A stretch of DNA of 64,000 nucleotides from JAAYHV01 sp035268985 (GTDB taxonomy: Bacteria; Bacillota; Clostridia; Peptostreptococcales; Anaerovoracaceae), in the NCBI GenBank assembly GCA_035268985.1, contig DATFJV010000078.1:7378-71377 (forward strand), written 5' to 3'. Each line of letters opens with the position of its first letter. Position 1 is the stretch's first letter. Below, one piece after another: positions 1-8,638 of this stretch. A model generated the notes under the pieces. The model saw nothing but the letters and a program-made list of their open reading frames with translations, did no database searches and was not told the origin of the DNA. The position numbers and the translations under genes were made by a program.

Positions 1-819
1 ATTATCGTATTTGCTATAGGTTTTGGTTTAGCAATTAAAATCGTTCATGATACTACAAAAGATAGCAGTCTAAAAACCGGAATTATAACTCTATTAAACG
101 TATTAAACGCTGCTAAAGAAGGAATCTTTAAAATCGTTGATTGGATTCTTGCATACTCACCTATAGGAGTTTTTGCTTTAACATCATGTAATTTTGCACA
201 ATATGGCTCTAGATTGTTTGGACCGTATGTAACATTAACATTAGGTGTTGTTCTAGGTATATTATGTATGATGTTTGTTGTATATCCAATTCTAATGTTT
301 TTAACCACAAAAAAAAGCCCACTAGGCTTTTACAAAGCAATTAGAGAAGCTATTTTAACTGGATTTGTAACTAGAAGTAGTGCAGCTACATTACCTGTTT
401 CCATTACAGTGGCTAAAGAAGAACTTAATATCAAGGAGAGCTTATCCTCCTTCTCATTACCCCTTGGATCTACTATAAATATGGATGGAGTATGTGTTCA
501 CCTACCTATGTTCGCAATTTTAGCTTCTAATATGTTTGGTATTGAGCTTAGCTTTGGTTCTTTAGCAATATTAGTAATAACTACGGTATTAGCTTCAGTT
601 GGAGCAGGAGGAGTGCCCGGAGGAAGCTTAATGCTTCTATTTATCATATTACAAAATATGGGACTGCCTGCAGCTGATATAGCTATTATAGTAGGTCTTG
701 CACTTGGAATTAACCCTATCCTAGACATGTTTGAAACTATGAATAATGTTACAGGCGATTTGGTTTGCACTTATTCGGTTGCTGAAATGTCAGACATGAT
801 GGAAAAAGAAGAAGCATAA
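1..819 (+). CDS. Dicarboxylate/amino acid:cation symporter, 3' part
   Basis: The reading frame is open from base 1, so the start codon lies upstream of the window; about 272 C-terminal residues are present. The protein is hydrophobic and carries hallmarks of the DAACS (SLC1-type, GltP/DctA/SstT) family: a serine-rich segment (TRSSAATLP) matching reentrant hairpin 1, the NMDGV stretch typical of TM7, and the GxGGVPGG-type hairpin 2 region followed by a TM8 segment ending in DMFETMNNVTGD. Family members import glutamate, aspartate, serine/threonine or C4-dicarboxylates with Na+ or H+ in the cytoplasmic membrane. The substrate cannot be read from the sequence. A hairpin with a T-run follows the gene. 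Confidence 0.9.
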   Translation: MIVFAIGFGLAIKIVHDTTKDSSLKTGIITLLNVLNAAKEGIFKIVDWILAYSPIGVFALTSCNFAQYGSRLFGPYVTLTLGVVLGILCMMFVVYPILMFLTTKKSPLGFYKAIREAILTGFVTRSSAATLPVSITVAKEELNIKESLSSFSLPLGSTINMDGVCVHLPMFAILASNMFGIELSFGSLAILVITTVLASVGAGGVPGGSLMLLFIILQNMGLPAADIAIIVGLALGINPILDMFETMNNVTGDLVCTYSVAEMSDMMEKEEA

Positions 820-910
820 AAAATATATAAATAATTGATTAGACTAAAAGCGCTATATGATGTATCCCTTGTCAAGTAGACACGGCAAATAATTAAATTA
901 AATTTTAGAT

Positions 911-951
911 TGTAACCAGCATTTCATTTGATATGCTGGTTACATTTTTTT
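911..951 (+). terminator. Rho-independent terminator after the symporter gene
   Basis: A perfect 12-bp inverted repeat, TGTAACCAGCAT (911-922) and ATGCTGGTTACA (933-944), encloses a 10-base loop and is followed by seven T residues (945-951) on the plus strand. It lies inside the IS-like element, so it may be an element component that now ends the symporter transcript. Confidence 0.7.
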
Positions 952-1362
952 AATTGCTATTATGCAAGTTGCTTCTTCTTTTTCTCGTTCAAGTTTCGCA
1001 ACTTTTCGTTCCATTTTTTCTAAGTCAGCAAGCTCACTTTCTTATTTTCTTTTTCCGCGCCTATCAAGTAGAGTTTTTTCTCCACCTGCTTCATATTTGC
1101 GAACCCATTGATATATCTGAGCATAGTTGCAGCCATATTTAAGTGCAGTGCTTTTGATATCTCTATCATGTGCAAGGCAGTCCTTTACGATTTTTAATGG
1201 TTCTTCATATGCGGAATACTTAGTAGCCCATAATCTAATTCTATTGTCTCCTCTCTTTCCCAAATTCAATTCTTCAGCTAACCTATTTGCAGATTTTTTC
1301 CCTGACAGATAATCCTTACATACTAGAGCTTTCTGCTCAACGGCATATTTTGGTTTGGCCAT
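940..1362 (-). pseudogene. IS3-family transposase OrfA, interrupted by a stop codon
   Basis: The first 106 residues (stop at 1042-1044) form a helix-turn-helix transposase OrfA of the IS3/IS150 type: two HTH modules, one around YLSGKKSANRLAEELNLGK and one around LKYGCNYAQIYQWVRKYEAGG, ending in the family motif LLDRRGKRK. Translation in the same frame past the TAA gives SELADLEKMERKVAKLEREK, which is the leucine-zipper part expected next in OrfA, and runs to a second stop at 940-942. The TAA is thus a nonsense mutation inside one gene. An A7 run near the second stop resembles a programmed -1 frameshift site, but no OrfB follows. Confidence 0.75.
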
Positions 1363-1463
1363 AAAAAAGTCCCACCTCCATAGATAAATGAAATTTAATT
1401 ATTTCATCTGTCTACCTAAGTGGGATTTTATCAATCAGCGCTTTTTTGTTATTTTTAATATAA

Positions 1464-1487
1464 AAATGGCTGAGATTAATCTCAGCC
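1464..1487 (-). terminator. Terminator after the DUF711 gene
   Basis: The perfect inverted repeat GGCTGAGATT/AATCTCAGCC (1468-1487) is followed on the minus strand by ATTTTTATA. It sits just downstream of the stop codon at 1495. Confidence 0.75.
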
Positions 1488-1494
1488 TCTAAAA

Positions 1495-2853
1495 CTAATT
1501 CTTTAAACTTTGAAGAGGCGCTGGTATCTTTCCACCTCTATTTATTATTACTGATGAAGACTCTTTTTTTAGTTTCATAACGGGTCCCCTACCTAGTAGT
1601 CCTCCAAAATCAAGGCTATCGCCATCCTTTAATCCAACTGCTGGAATTAATCTAACCGCAGTCGTTTTTGAATTTACCATACCAATGGCAGCCTCATCTG
1701 CGATTATTGCGGATATTGTTTCCGCCGGTGTATCACCTGGCACTATTATCATATCAAGTCCCACTGAACAAACGGCAGTCATTGCTTCAAGCTTTTCTAT
1801 ACATAGAGCCCCACTTTCAGCAGCAGCAATCATTCCTGCGTCTTCACTTACTGGTATAAAAGCTCCTGATAATCCTCCTACGCTGGAAGACGCCATAACT
1901 CCACCTTTTTTAACTGCATCATTTAACATTGCCAATGCTGCAGTTGTACCATGAGTCCCACATTGCTCAAGTCCTATTTCTTCTAGTATATATGCAACGG
2001 AATCTCCTATTGCAGGTGTTGGAGCTAAGGAAAGATCCACTATTCCAAAGGAAACGTCAAGCATACTGGACGCTTCTGTGCCTACAAGCTGTCCCATTCT
2101 AGTTATTTTAAATGCAACTTTTTTTATGGTTTCTGCCACTTCGTTAAGAGGTGCATCCTTAGGCATTTTAGCAAGTGCTGCTCTAACTACGCCAGGTCCT
2201 GATACTCCCACATTTATAACACAATCAGCTTCTCCAACTCCATGAAAGGCCCCTGCCATAAACGGATTGTCCTCTGGTGCGTTACAAAATACTACTAGTT
2301 TAGCAGCACCTATGCACTGATTATCCTTAGTTAATTCAGCAGTTTCTTTTACCTTTTGACCCATTATTTTAACAGCATCCATATTTATGCCTGCTTTTGT
2401 AGAGCCAATATTAATTGATGAACACACTATATCGGTTTCTGATAATGCTCTAGGAATGGATTCTATAAGTTCTTTATCTCCCGCGCTAAAACCTTTTTGC
2501 ACAAGTGCTGAATATCCACCTATAAAATTGACTCCTATTTTCTTCGCTGCTCTATCTAACGTTTTTGCATATTTGACAGGATCTCCACCAGATACTCCAA
2601 GCAACAAAGCTATTGGTGTTACTGATACCCTTTTATTTATAATAGGTATACCGTATTTCTTTTCAATGAATTCGCCAGTTTCCACTAGTTTTTCAGCTTT
2701 ACTAACTATCTTGTTATATACTTTTTCACAAGATTTATCTATGTCAGCATCGGCACAATCTATTAAAGATATGCCCATGGTAATGGTTCTAATATCAAGG
2801 TTCTCTTCATCAATCATTGATATTGTTTCCATTATGTCATTCATATTTATCAT
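1495..2853 (-). CDS. PFL-like family protein, UPF0210/DUF711
   Basis: A 452-residue protein of the DUF711 (UPF0210) family, whose fold is related to pyruvate formate-lyase; its biochemical role is not established. Family features include the N-terminal NIRTIT-like segment (here DIRTITMGISL), GVSGGDP near residue 90, glycine-rich GVSGPGVV, and the C-terminal DFGGLLGRGPVMKLK. The start ATG is well supported by GGAGG six bases upstream. The next gene upstream encodes an ACT-domain protein 12 bp away, an arrangement often seen in Gram-positive genomes, which suggests co-transcription and possibly allosteric control by a small ligand; this last point is inference. Confidence 0.92.
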   Translation of the reverse strand: MINMNDIMETISMIDEENLDIRTITMGISLIDCADADIDKSCEKVYNKIVSKAEKLVETGEFIEKKYGIPIINKRVSVTPIALLLGVSGGDPVKYAKTLDRAAKKIGVNFIGGYSALVQKGFSAGDKELIESIPRALSETDIVCSSINIGSTKAGINMDAVKIMGQKVKETAELTKDNQCIGAAKLVVFCNAPEDNPFMAGAFHGVGEADCVINVGVSGPGVVRAALAKMPKDAPLNEVAETIKKVAFKITRMGQLVGTEASSMLDVSFGIVDLSLAPTPAIGDSVAYILEEIGLEQCGTHGTTAALAMLNDAVKKGGVMASSSVGGLSGAFIPVSEDAGMIAAAESGALCIEKLEAMTAVCSVGLDMIIVPGDTPAETISAIIADEAAIGMVNSKTTAVRLIPAVGLKDGDSLDFGGLLGRGPVMKLKKESSSVIINRGGKIPAPLQSLKN

Positions 2854-2865
2854 TTGGAACCTCCG

Positions 2866-3129
2866 TTATATTCTGTGCATTGAATTAAAGATATCTTCGT
2901 GCATTACATGTACGACCATCTCAGGGACTGCTTTTGCAATCTTTTCCTCGATGCTTTTAATATCTTCACTATCATCCATAACGTCAACTACCATGATCAT
3001 ACAGAAATACCCATCCAAAACTGATTGTGTAACATCAATTATATTACTATTTGTCTCTTCACATATCTTAGATACATTCGCCAAAATTCCTGTTTTATCC
3101 TTACCTATTACTGTAATAACAGCTTTCAT
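2866..3129 (-). CDS. ACT domain-containing protein (UPF0237)
   Basis: An 87-residue stand-alone ACT domain of the UPF0237/GcvR-like type. It begins MKAVITVIGKDKTGILANV, the standard beta-alpha ligand-binding turn of ACT domains (GKDKTGI), and has a second beta-alpha-beta half. ACT domains usually bind amino acids and regulate partner proteins. It is the first gene of a two-gene unit with the DUF711 protein, which makes that protein the likely partner. GGGGG lies about nine bases before the ATG. Confidence 0.9.
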   Translation of the reverse strand: MKAVITVIGKDKTGILANVSKICEETNSNIIDVTQSVLDGYFCMIMVVDVMDDSEDIKSIEEKIAKAVPEMVVHVMHEDIFNSMHRI

Positions 3130-3175
3130 ATATTTAATCCCCCTTGAATTATACTATTGAACATTTTAACAAATT

Positions 3176-3781
3176 TCATGACAAATTACCACCTAATTTC
3201 AAATTTATTTTTGATGATATGAATATAGAAAGTATGTTTACAATTAATGCTATACATAATATAATTATTTCTATATTAGTATTATAGAACATATCAATTT
3301 CTAATATCGATAAATTAGTTCCTAGCATTGTTGTAAGTGCCATTAGTCCAATAAATGCAAATCTACCCTTTTCTACACCAAATTTAAACATAATTGGCAT
3401 ATTAATTGCTGAAATTATAAGGGCAACACCTAATATAGATATTACTATTGATGGCTCAATTAATGCCTTATATTCCTCAATAAATATCGATAGTATGAAG
3501 TGAAGTAAATAACTCATAGCAGTAACAATTCCCATAAGCAAATAACCCAATATATATTTGCTATAAATAATTTCTCTAGAACTGTAAGGCATCATATTTT
3601 GTAATTCATTCCATTTAGATCTTTCATCATATGCTATGGCAGTTATGGGAAGCATTGCTGCAAATACAATCACAAAATTGCTTAAAAATTCATCAGGTAT
3701 CAAGACAAAGCCAATAATCATAATAAAATAAATCTTATGCCTACTAATTGTTAATATATCCTTTAATAATAAACCTACCAT
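3176..3781 (-). CDS. ABC-2 type transporter permease
   Basis: A 201-residue integral membrane protein with about six hydrophobic segments and the ABC2-permease signature region DERSKWNELQNMMPYSSREI after TM2, where cytoplasmic residues contact the ATPase. Its ATG overlaps the stop of the upstream ATP-binding gene, so the two are translationally coupled. Together with the GntR regulator upstream it forms a YtrA/YtrB-like three-gene unit; such exporters are usually induced by cell-envelope stress. The substrate is unknown. Confidence 0.85.
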   Translation of the reverse strand: MVGLLLKDILTISRHKIYFIMIIGFVLIPDEFLSNFVIVFAAMLPITAIAYDERSKWNELQNMMPYSSREIIYSKYILGYLLMGIVTAMSYLLHFILSIFIEEYKALIEPSIVISILGVALIISAINMPIMFKFGVEKGRFAFIGLMALTTMLGTNLSILEIDMFYNTNIEIIILCIALIVNILSIFISSKINLKLGGNLS

Positions 3782-4626
3782 TAATTTACCTCCTTTGCCA
3801 TAAATAATATTACATCTTCAAGACTAAAATGTTCACTTTTAAACCCTTTATTAACCATTTCTTTTCTTACCAATATTTCAGTACTATATTTATTTTCTTT
3901 TAACCCTACTATTGCTTCTTTCGGAATATCAGAAACACTGTCTTTGGAGATATTTATTAAACTGAATTTATTTAAAATAACATCTTTTTCTTCCATAAAT
4001 ACTAATTTACCTCTATGAATAAATGCTATATAATCACAAATTTTTTCAAGATCACTTACAATGTGAGAAGATAACAATACTGTTTTGTCTTCTTCTCTAG
4101 TAAATTCATTAAATGTTTGAAGCACTTCATCCCTAACCATGGGGTCAAGACCACTAGTGGCCTCATCTAAGATAAGGAGCTTAGCTTCATGTGACATGGC
4201 CACTGATATTGCAAGTTTCATTTTCATTCCCCTAGAATAATCTTTGAATTTCTTATTTAATGGCATATTTAGCTTTTTAATATATTCAAAATATGTTTTT
4301 TCATCCCAATTAATATAGGTATATTTCATAATGCTATTTACATCTTTAGCGTTTAATATTTCGGGATAGTATGCTTCATCTAAGACCACTCCTATATCGT
4401 TTTTTAAAGAAGTGAACCTACAGTCTTTATTATCTATTCCAAAAACCTTAACCACACCCGCATCTCTACTTACTGAATCCATTATTAGATTTATTGTAGT
4501 AGTCTTACCTGCTCCGTTTTCTCCAACAAGGCCTACTATACTACCCATTGGAATATTCATAGTTATATCATCTAACTTGAAATCTTCATAGCATTTTGTT
4601 AAACCATTAATTTCTATGGCATTCAT
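3781..4626 (-). CDS. ABC transporter ATP-binding protein
   Basis: A 281-residue ABC ATPase with Walker A GENGAGKTT (around residue 36), signature motif YSRGMKMKLAISVAMS, Walker B LLILDEATSGLD, and the switch histidine in LLSSHI. Length and C-terminal extension fit the BcrA/YtrB-like exporter group. It pairs with the ABC-2 permease downstream (1-bp overlap) and follows the GntR gene directly. Probable function is ATP-driven export in envelope stress or peptide-antibiotic response; this is inferred from the operon type. Confidence 0.92.
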   Translation of the reverse strand: MNAIEINGLTKCYEDFKLDDITMNIPMGSIVGLVGENGAGKTTTINLIMDSVSRDAGVVKVFGIDNKDCRFTSLKNDIGVVLDEAYYPEILNAKDVNSIMKYTYINWDEKTYFEYIKKLNMPLNKKFKDYSRGMKMKLAISVAMSHEAKLLILDEATSGLDPMVRDEVLQTFNEFTREEDKTVLLSSHIVSDLEKICDYIAFIHRGKLVFMEEKDVILNKFSLINISKDSVSDIPKEAIVGLKENKYSTEILVRKEMVNKGFKSEHFSLEDVILFMAKEVN

Positions 4627-5004
4627 TTATTCCACCTCTTTTTCCAAAGTCTCTATAAGACTTATTATTTCATCTTTATTCAATTTGCAATACTTGTTTA
4701 ACTTAATAGCTTCTTTTAATGATTTTTCCAGTTCAGTTAAATAGTATTCATTAATCAAATTTTCATTTAAATTTGCAACATAACTACCCTTGCCAGGCAC
4801 TGTTAATATATATCCATCATTTTCAAGTTCAGTATAAGCTCGTTTAGTAGTTATAACACTGACTTTAAGATCCTTAGCTAAATTTCTAATGGATGGTAAT
4901 GATTCGTCAGCCCCTATCCTATTTTGCAATATTTCATTTTTAATCTGTTCATATATCTGCTCATATATTGGAGCATCCTTATTGTTACTAATTACTATAT
5001 TCAT
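4627..5004 (-). CDS. GntR family transcriptional regulator, YtrA type
   Basis: A winged-helix GntR regulator: APIYEQIYEQIKNEILQNRI, then SIRNLAKDLKVSVITTKRAY (recognition helix), then GYILTVPGKGSYVA. It has only a short C-terminal tail, as in the YtrA subfamily, with no ligand-binding domain. The frame is open to 5055, but the ATG at 5004 (125 residues) is preferred because AAAGGTGGG lies just upstream and the earlier codons would run through the operator. It probably represses its own operon with the ABC exporter. Confidence 0.88.
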   Translation of the reverse strand: MNIVISNNKDAPIYEQIYEQIKNEILQNRIGADESLPSIRNLAKDLKVSVITTKRAYTELENDGYILTVPGKGSYVANLNENLINEYYLTELEKSLKEAIKLNKYCKLNKDEIISLIETLEKEVE

Positions 5005-5016
5005 AAGCCCACCTTT

Positions 5017-5053
5017 GTATATACTGTATATATTAGTTAAACACAGTATATAC
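5017..5053 (-). promoter_or_regulatory. Probable GntR operator, inverted repeat
   Basis: GTATATACTG (5017-5026) and its exact reverse complement CAGTATATAC (5044-5053) lie 17 bp apart, 12 bp upstream of the regulator's start codon. YtrA-type regulators bind long spaced inverted repeats over their own promoters, so this is a good candidate for the autoregulatory operator. The AT-rich interior would hold the promoter. Confidence 0.6.
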
Positions 5054-5082
5054 ATCTAAATATAATTTGTCAAGGTTTTTGC

Positions 5083-5112
5083 AAAAAAAATAGCACAGCA
5101 TTAGCTGTGCTA
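5083..5112 (-). terminator. Terminator of the redox operon
   Basis: The stem TAGCACAGC/GCTGTGCTA (5091-5099, 5104-5112) has a four-base loop and is followed on the minus strand by eight T residues (5083-5090). It ends the transcript of the gene that stops at 5122. Confidence 0.85.
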
Positions 5113-5121
5113 TCAAATATC

Positions 5122-8100
5122 TTATACCATTACAGGTTTTGGTAATCTTTCTTCCATGATCTTCATTAAGTTATCAGTTGTTTCAAGCTCATCACTTAAT
5201 TTATCATCTACAACCTTTTCAAATAATTTTTCAACTGGGGACAATACGCCACCTAGCACTTCATCTACTTCAGCATATTTATATAGAGCAATTTCATCAT
5301 CCATTTCAGCTGATATATCTTCAGTTGAATCAAATTCGAAATCTTCCTCTAATACTTCTGCCATTGAAGCTGCTATTTCCCAGTTTGAGTATTCTACTTC
5401 TTCTTCAACAGCTGCGGCCACTTCTAGAAGTCTTCTTTCAGTATTTGTGAATGTACCGTCTACGCTACATGCACCAGTACCAGGAATAACCACATCAGCT
5501 TGAACTGTTGTATCAGTTAAGTAAATATCAGATACTGCCAAGAATTCTAATCCGCTTAAATCCATATTAGGATCTTCGCCAAATATTAATAATCCTTTAA
5601 CACCTTCTAAAGCTTCTCTTCCATTTCTAATACCCATGTCAACTAATCCCTGAGTATTGTTTTTAGGTCTTAGCATTAATATACCATCCCTTGGTTCTCC
5701 AATATGTCCGGATAATAGCGCTATTTCACCAATCAATTTAGCGGCATTTACTGACAATATATTTTGTTGATATACAAACATTGCTTTCTTAGCATTTGCA
5801 TAAGCTTCTGCTATAGCTTTCATTTCATCTGATACCTTGACTTTCGCTAACGACTTTTTAAATCCATCAAAGCCTTCACCGTCACTTGCCTTACCCATAT
5901 CAAGAAGTGCTTTTGCAATTTCTTTTAATGAATCAAGGCTATTATCAACTTTAATATTTTCACAAAAGTCCATTCTATAAGGCATTTCATCATCATATAG
6001 GATATATGCTTTTGCACCGTTTTCAACTGCCTGCTTAATCTTTAATCTAATTACAGGGTTTTTACTAGCCAAAAATCCAGGGGCAACTATTACGTTGGTT
6101 GATAATAATTCGTTTATAGTATTTGGAGATGCATCATGACCAAATATATTGGCTAATGGATTTTCTCTTAAATTGAATGAAAATGTTTTAGCTCCCATTA
6201 CATCGGCAAGTTTCTTCATAGCATATGCTTCTTCGTTTGTGTATCTATCGGATATTGCTACTGCTATTGAGTCTTTACCATTTCTAGCTTTTATACTTTC
6301 CATTTTCTTAGTTGCTATCATAAATGCGTCATAATAGTCAGTTTCACAGAAGTTATCACCCTCTTTAACCATAGGATCTACTAGTTTGCCTTCAAGTACA
6401 GCCGCATCAAATCCCCATTTACCTTTACCGCAAGAAACACCAGCATTTACAACACCTTCTTTGTCAGGGTTAGCTTTGATTAACATATCGCCATAAGCCT
6501 CTACTTTTAGTGAACATCCCACTGAACAGAATGAACATGTTGTATCATATACTTCAGTTGCTAGAGGAACTTCCTTAGCTACACTTTGTCTTTCTTGCAA
6601 TGCTCCAACTGGACATACGCTTACACATTGACCACATGATATACAGCCAGATTCAGCTAGTTTATTACCAAGAGTTGGTAATACTACAGTATCAAAACCT
6701 CTATCAACGAGACCTAATGCTCCAATTCCCATTACTTCATCACATGCTCTTACGCATAATCCACATAATATGCATTTATTAGGATCTCTTACTATAAATG
6801 GGTGATCGTCTTCAAATTCTGTTATTTTTTTCTCACCGCAAAATCTTGAAGGTTCAACATCATATTCATTTGCATAATCAACTAATTTGCATTCATGATA
6901 ATCATGACATCCACATTCCAAACATCTTGAAGCTTCTTGCATAGCTTCTTCCTCAGTCAATGAACTATATACTACTTCTGAGAAGTTATCTTTTCTTTGT
7001 TCCGGAGTAAGTTGGAATCCATTCTTTACTCTGCACATTCTTTCTCTATCTTCAAAAGTTTTTTCATTAACATCATCTCTTTCCACATAATACGGTTTTT
7101 CATAAGCAATAATCTCACCGTCTAAGTATGCATCAATTATTTCAGAAACTTTCTTAGCATCAGCAATTGCTTCAATTGCTATTGATATTTTATCATTACC
7201 GCAATCTCCACCAGCAAATACACCTGGCATTGAAGTCATAAATGTTTTTTCATCATACGCAATGGCATTTTTTCTGGTTTTGTCAACTTCAAATACGTTA
7301 GAATCTACTGCTTGTCCTATTGCTAAGATAACTGTATCAACATCTAAAAGTTCTGTTTTGCCTTCAACTGGAACAGGTCTTCTTCTTCCGGATTCATCAG
7401 GTTCACCTAATTCCATTATCTGTAAATTGACTTTATTTACATGACCATCTTCATCTGTTAAATACTCAATTGGGTTTGTTAGGTTTTTAAAGATAACACC
7501 TTCTTCTAATGCTTCTTCAATTTCTATTTCATCTGCAGGCATTTCATCTTTAGTTCTTCTATATATGTTATATACTTCTTTAGCTCCGAGTCTTACAGCA
7601 GTTCTGCAAGCGTCCATAGCAGTATTACCACCACCTACTATAGCAACCTTTTCACCTAGTTTTACATCTTCATTCCTAACTACTTGTCTAAGGAAATCTA
7701 TTCCTCCTATTACACCTTTAGCATCTTCACCTTCGCATCCTACGCCTGTTGATACCCAAGCACCGATACCTAGAAGTACAGCATCAAAGTCTTTTCTTAT
7801 AGTCTCAAATGTAATGTCTGTACCTATCTTAGTATTAGGAATAAGTTCTACTCCCATTTTTTCGATTAGCTTCACTTCCTCATCTAAAACTGCTTTAGGT
7901 AATCTGTATTCTGGAATACCATATCTAAGCATACCGCCAAATTTAGGCATTGCTTCAAATACTGTTACGCTGTGTCCTTTTTGTCTTAAGAAAGATGCTG
8001 CTGATAACCCCATAGGGCCTCCACCAATTATTGCTACAGCTCTACCGGTTTCTTCAGCTATTTCTGGTTGATATCTAACATCATTGCTTAAGTCGTAATC

Positions 8101-8622
8101 TGCAGCAAACCTCTTTAAATCCATGATACCAATCGGTTCATCAACTAAAGCTCTTCTGCAGTTATCTTCACATGGATGCGGACAAACTCTACCAATTGCT
8201 GCAGGTAGAGGAATTTTTGTTTTAATTAACTCTAATGCTTCTGCAAATTGTCCATTGGCTATTAATCCTGTATAACCTTGACAATCTGTATTAGCCGGAC
8301 AATTTAGTGTACAAGGTGCCTGGCAGTCACCTACATGGTTTGAAAGTAGCAATTCAAGATTTGTTTTTCTTGATTCACATACTTTTTCAGTATCAGTATA
8401 TATAACCATATCAGGTGCAATTTCAGTTGCACATGATTTAAATAGCTTTGGACTACCTTCTATCTCTACCACACATAGTCCGCATGAACCATATATTTCA
8501 GTTCTTTCATCGTAACAAAGAGTTGGAATAAAAATGTCATTCTCCCTTGCCACTTCTAAAACGGTCTGTCCGGGAAGCCCAAATACTTCTTTGCCATCGA
8601 TATTTAATCTTAATTTTTTCAT
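5122..8622 (-). CDS. Large subunit of NADH-linked flavin/Fe-S complex: ferredoxin + GltD-like + NuoG-like fusion
   Basis: A 1166-residue fusion. In order: a [2Fe-2S] ferredoxin domain (Cys36, 47, 50, 64); a GltD/NfnB-like flavoprotein (cysteine-rich stretch 100-155, FAD motif IIGGGPMGLSAA near 198, second dinucleotide motif VAIVGGGNTAMDA near 330); an 8Fe-8S ferredoxin region (CILCGLCVRAC and CISCGQCVSVC); and a molybdopterin-oxidoreductase-like domain starting with CSFCSVGC. That last domain lacks the Cys/Sec-His catalytic signature of formate dehydrogenases, so it is probably structural, as in NuoG. No membrane segments. With the NuoF- and NuoE-like genes upstream it should form a soluble NAD(P)H/ferredoxin oxidoreductase; electron bifurcation is plausible but inferred. 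The start has GGGGAGGAG upstream. Confidence 0.88.
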   Translation of the reverse strand: MKKLRLNIDGKEVFGLPGQTVLEVARENDIFIPTLCYDERTEIYGSCGLCVVEIEGSPKLFKSCATEIAPDMVIYTDTEKVCESRKTNLELLLSNHVGDCQAPCTLNCPANTDCQGYTGLIANGQFAEALELIKTKIPLPAAIGRVCPHPCEDNCRRALVDEPIGIMDLKRFAADYDLSNDVRYQPEIAEETGRAVAIIGGGPMGLSAASFLRQKGHSVTVFEAMPKFGGMLRYGIPEYRLPKAVLDEEVKLIEKMGVELIPNTKIGTDITFETIRKDFDAVLLGIGAWVSTGVGCEGEDAKGVIGGIDFLRQVVRNEDVKLGEKVAIVGGGNTAMDACRTAVRLGAKEVYNIYRRTKDEMPADEIEIEEALEEGVIFKNLTNPIEYLTDEDGHVNKVNLQIMELGEPDESGRRRPVPVEGKTELLDVDTVILAIGQAVDSNVFEVDKTRKNAIAYDEKTFMTSMPGVFAGGDCGNDKISIAIEAIADAKKVSEIIDAYLDGEIIAYEKPYYVERDDVNEKTFEDRERMCRVKNGFQLTPEQRKDNFSEVVYSSLTEEEAMQEASRCLECGCHDYHECKLVDYANEYDVEPSRFCGEKKITEFEDDHPFIVRDPNKCILCGLCVRACDEVMGIGALGLVDRGFDTVVLPTLGNKLAESGCISCGQCVSVCPVGALQERQSVAKEVPLATEVYDTTCSFCSVGCSLKVEAYGDMLIKANPDKEGVVNAGVSCGKGKWGFDAAVLEGKLVDPMVKEGDNFCETDYYDAFMIATKKMESIKARNGKDSIAVAISDRYTNEEAYAMKKLADVMGAKTFSFNLRENPLANIFGHDASPNTINELLSTNVIVAPGFLASKNPVIRLKIKQAVENGAKAYILYDDEMPYRMDFCENIKVDNSLDSLKEIAKALLDMGKASDGEGFDGFKKSLAKVKVSDEMKAIAEAYANAKKAMFVYQQNILSVNAAKLIGEIALLSGHIGEPRDGILMLRPKNNTQGLVDMGIRNGREALEGVKGLLIFGEDPNMDLSGLEFLAVSDIYLTDTTVQADVVIPGTGACSVDGTFTNTERRLLEVAAAVEEEVEYSNWEIAASMAEVLEEDFEFDSTEDISAEMDDEIALYKYAEVDEVLGGVLSPVEKLFEKVVDDKLSDELETTDNLMKIMEERLPKPVMV

Positions 8623-8638
8623 TTGTTCTCCTCCCCTC

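Larger units (their letters stand above)
849..1442. mobile_element. Degenerate IS3-type element with imperfect terminal inverted repeats
   Basis: The left end (849 to about 905) and the reverse complement of the right end (1442 back to about 1384) align over some 55 bases: both begin AGCGCT, then share ATCCC, GTAGACA and AAATAATTAAATT blocks at the same offsets. Between them lies only a transposase OrfA reading frame (minus strand); no OrfB DDE catalytic domain is present, so the unit is only about 0.6 kb against 1.2-1.5 kb for intact IS3 elements. It is therefore probably non-autonomous. I could not identify a convincing target-site duplication. Confidence 0.65.

Noticed and set aside
2387..3160. 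257-residue plus-strand ORF
   Set aside because: It lies opposite the DUF711 and ACT-domain genes, is low-complexity hydrophobic/Ser-rich, and has no family features; it is a shadow of real genes.
7565..8071. 168-residue plus-strand ORF inside the redox large-subunit gene
   Set aside because: Antisense shadow rich in Ser, Pro and Ile; the minus-strand frame carries conserved FAD and NAD(P) motifs.
5122..8622. Annotation as formate dehydrogenase alpha subunit
   Set aside because: The molybdopterin-like domain lacks the active-site Cys/selenocysteine-His motif, and the N-terminal GltD-like flavoprotein is not part of usual FdhA proteins.
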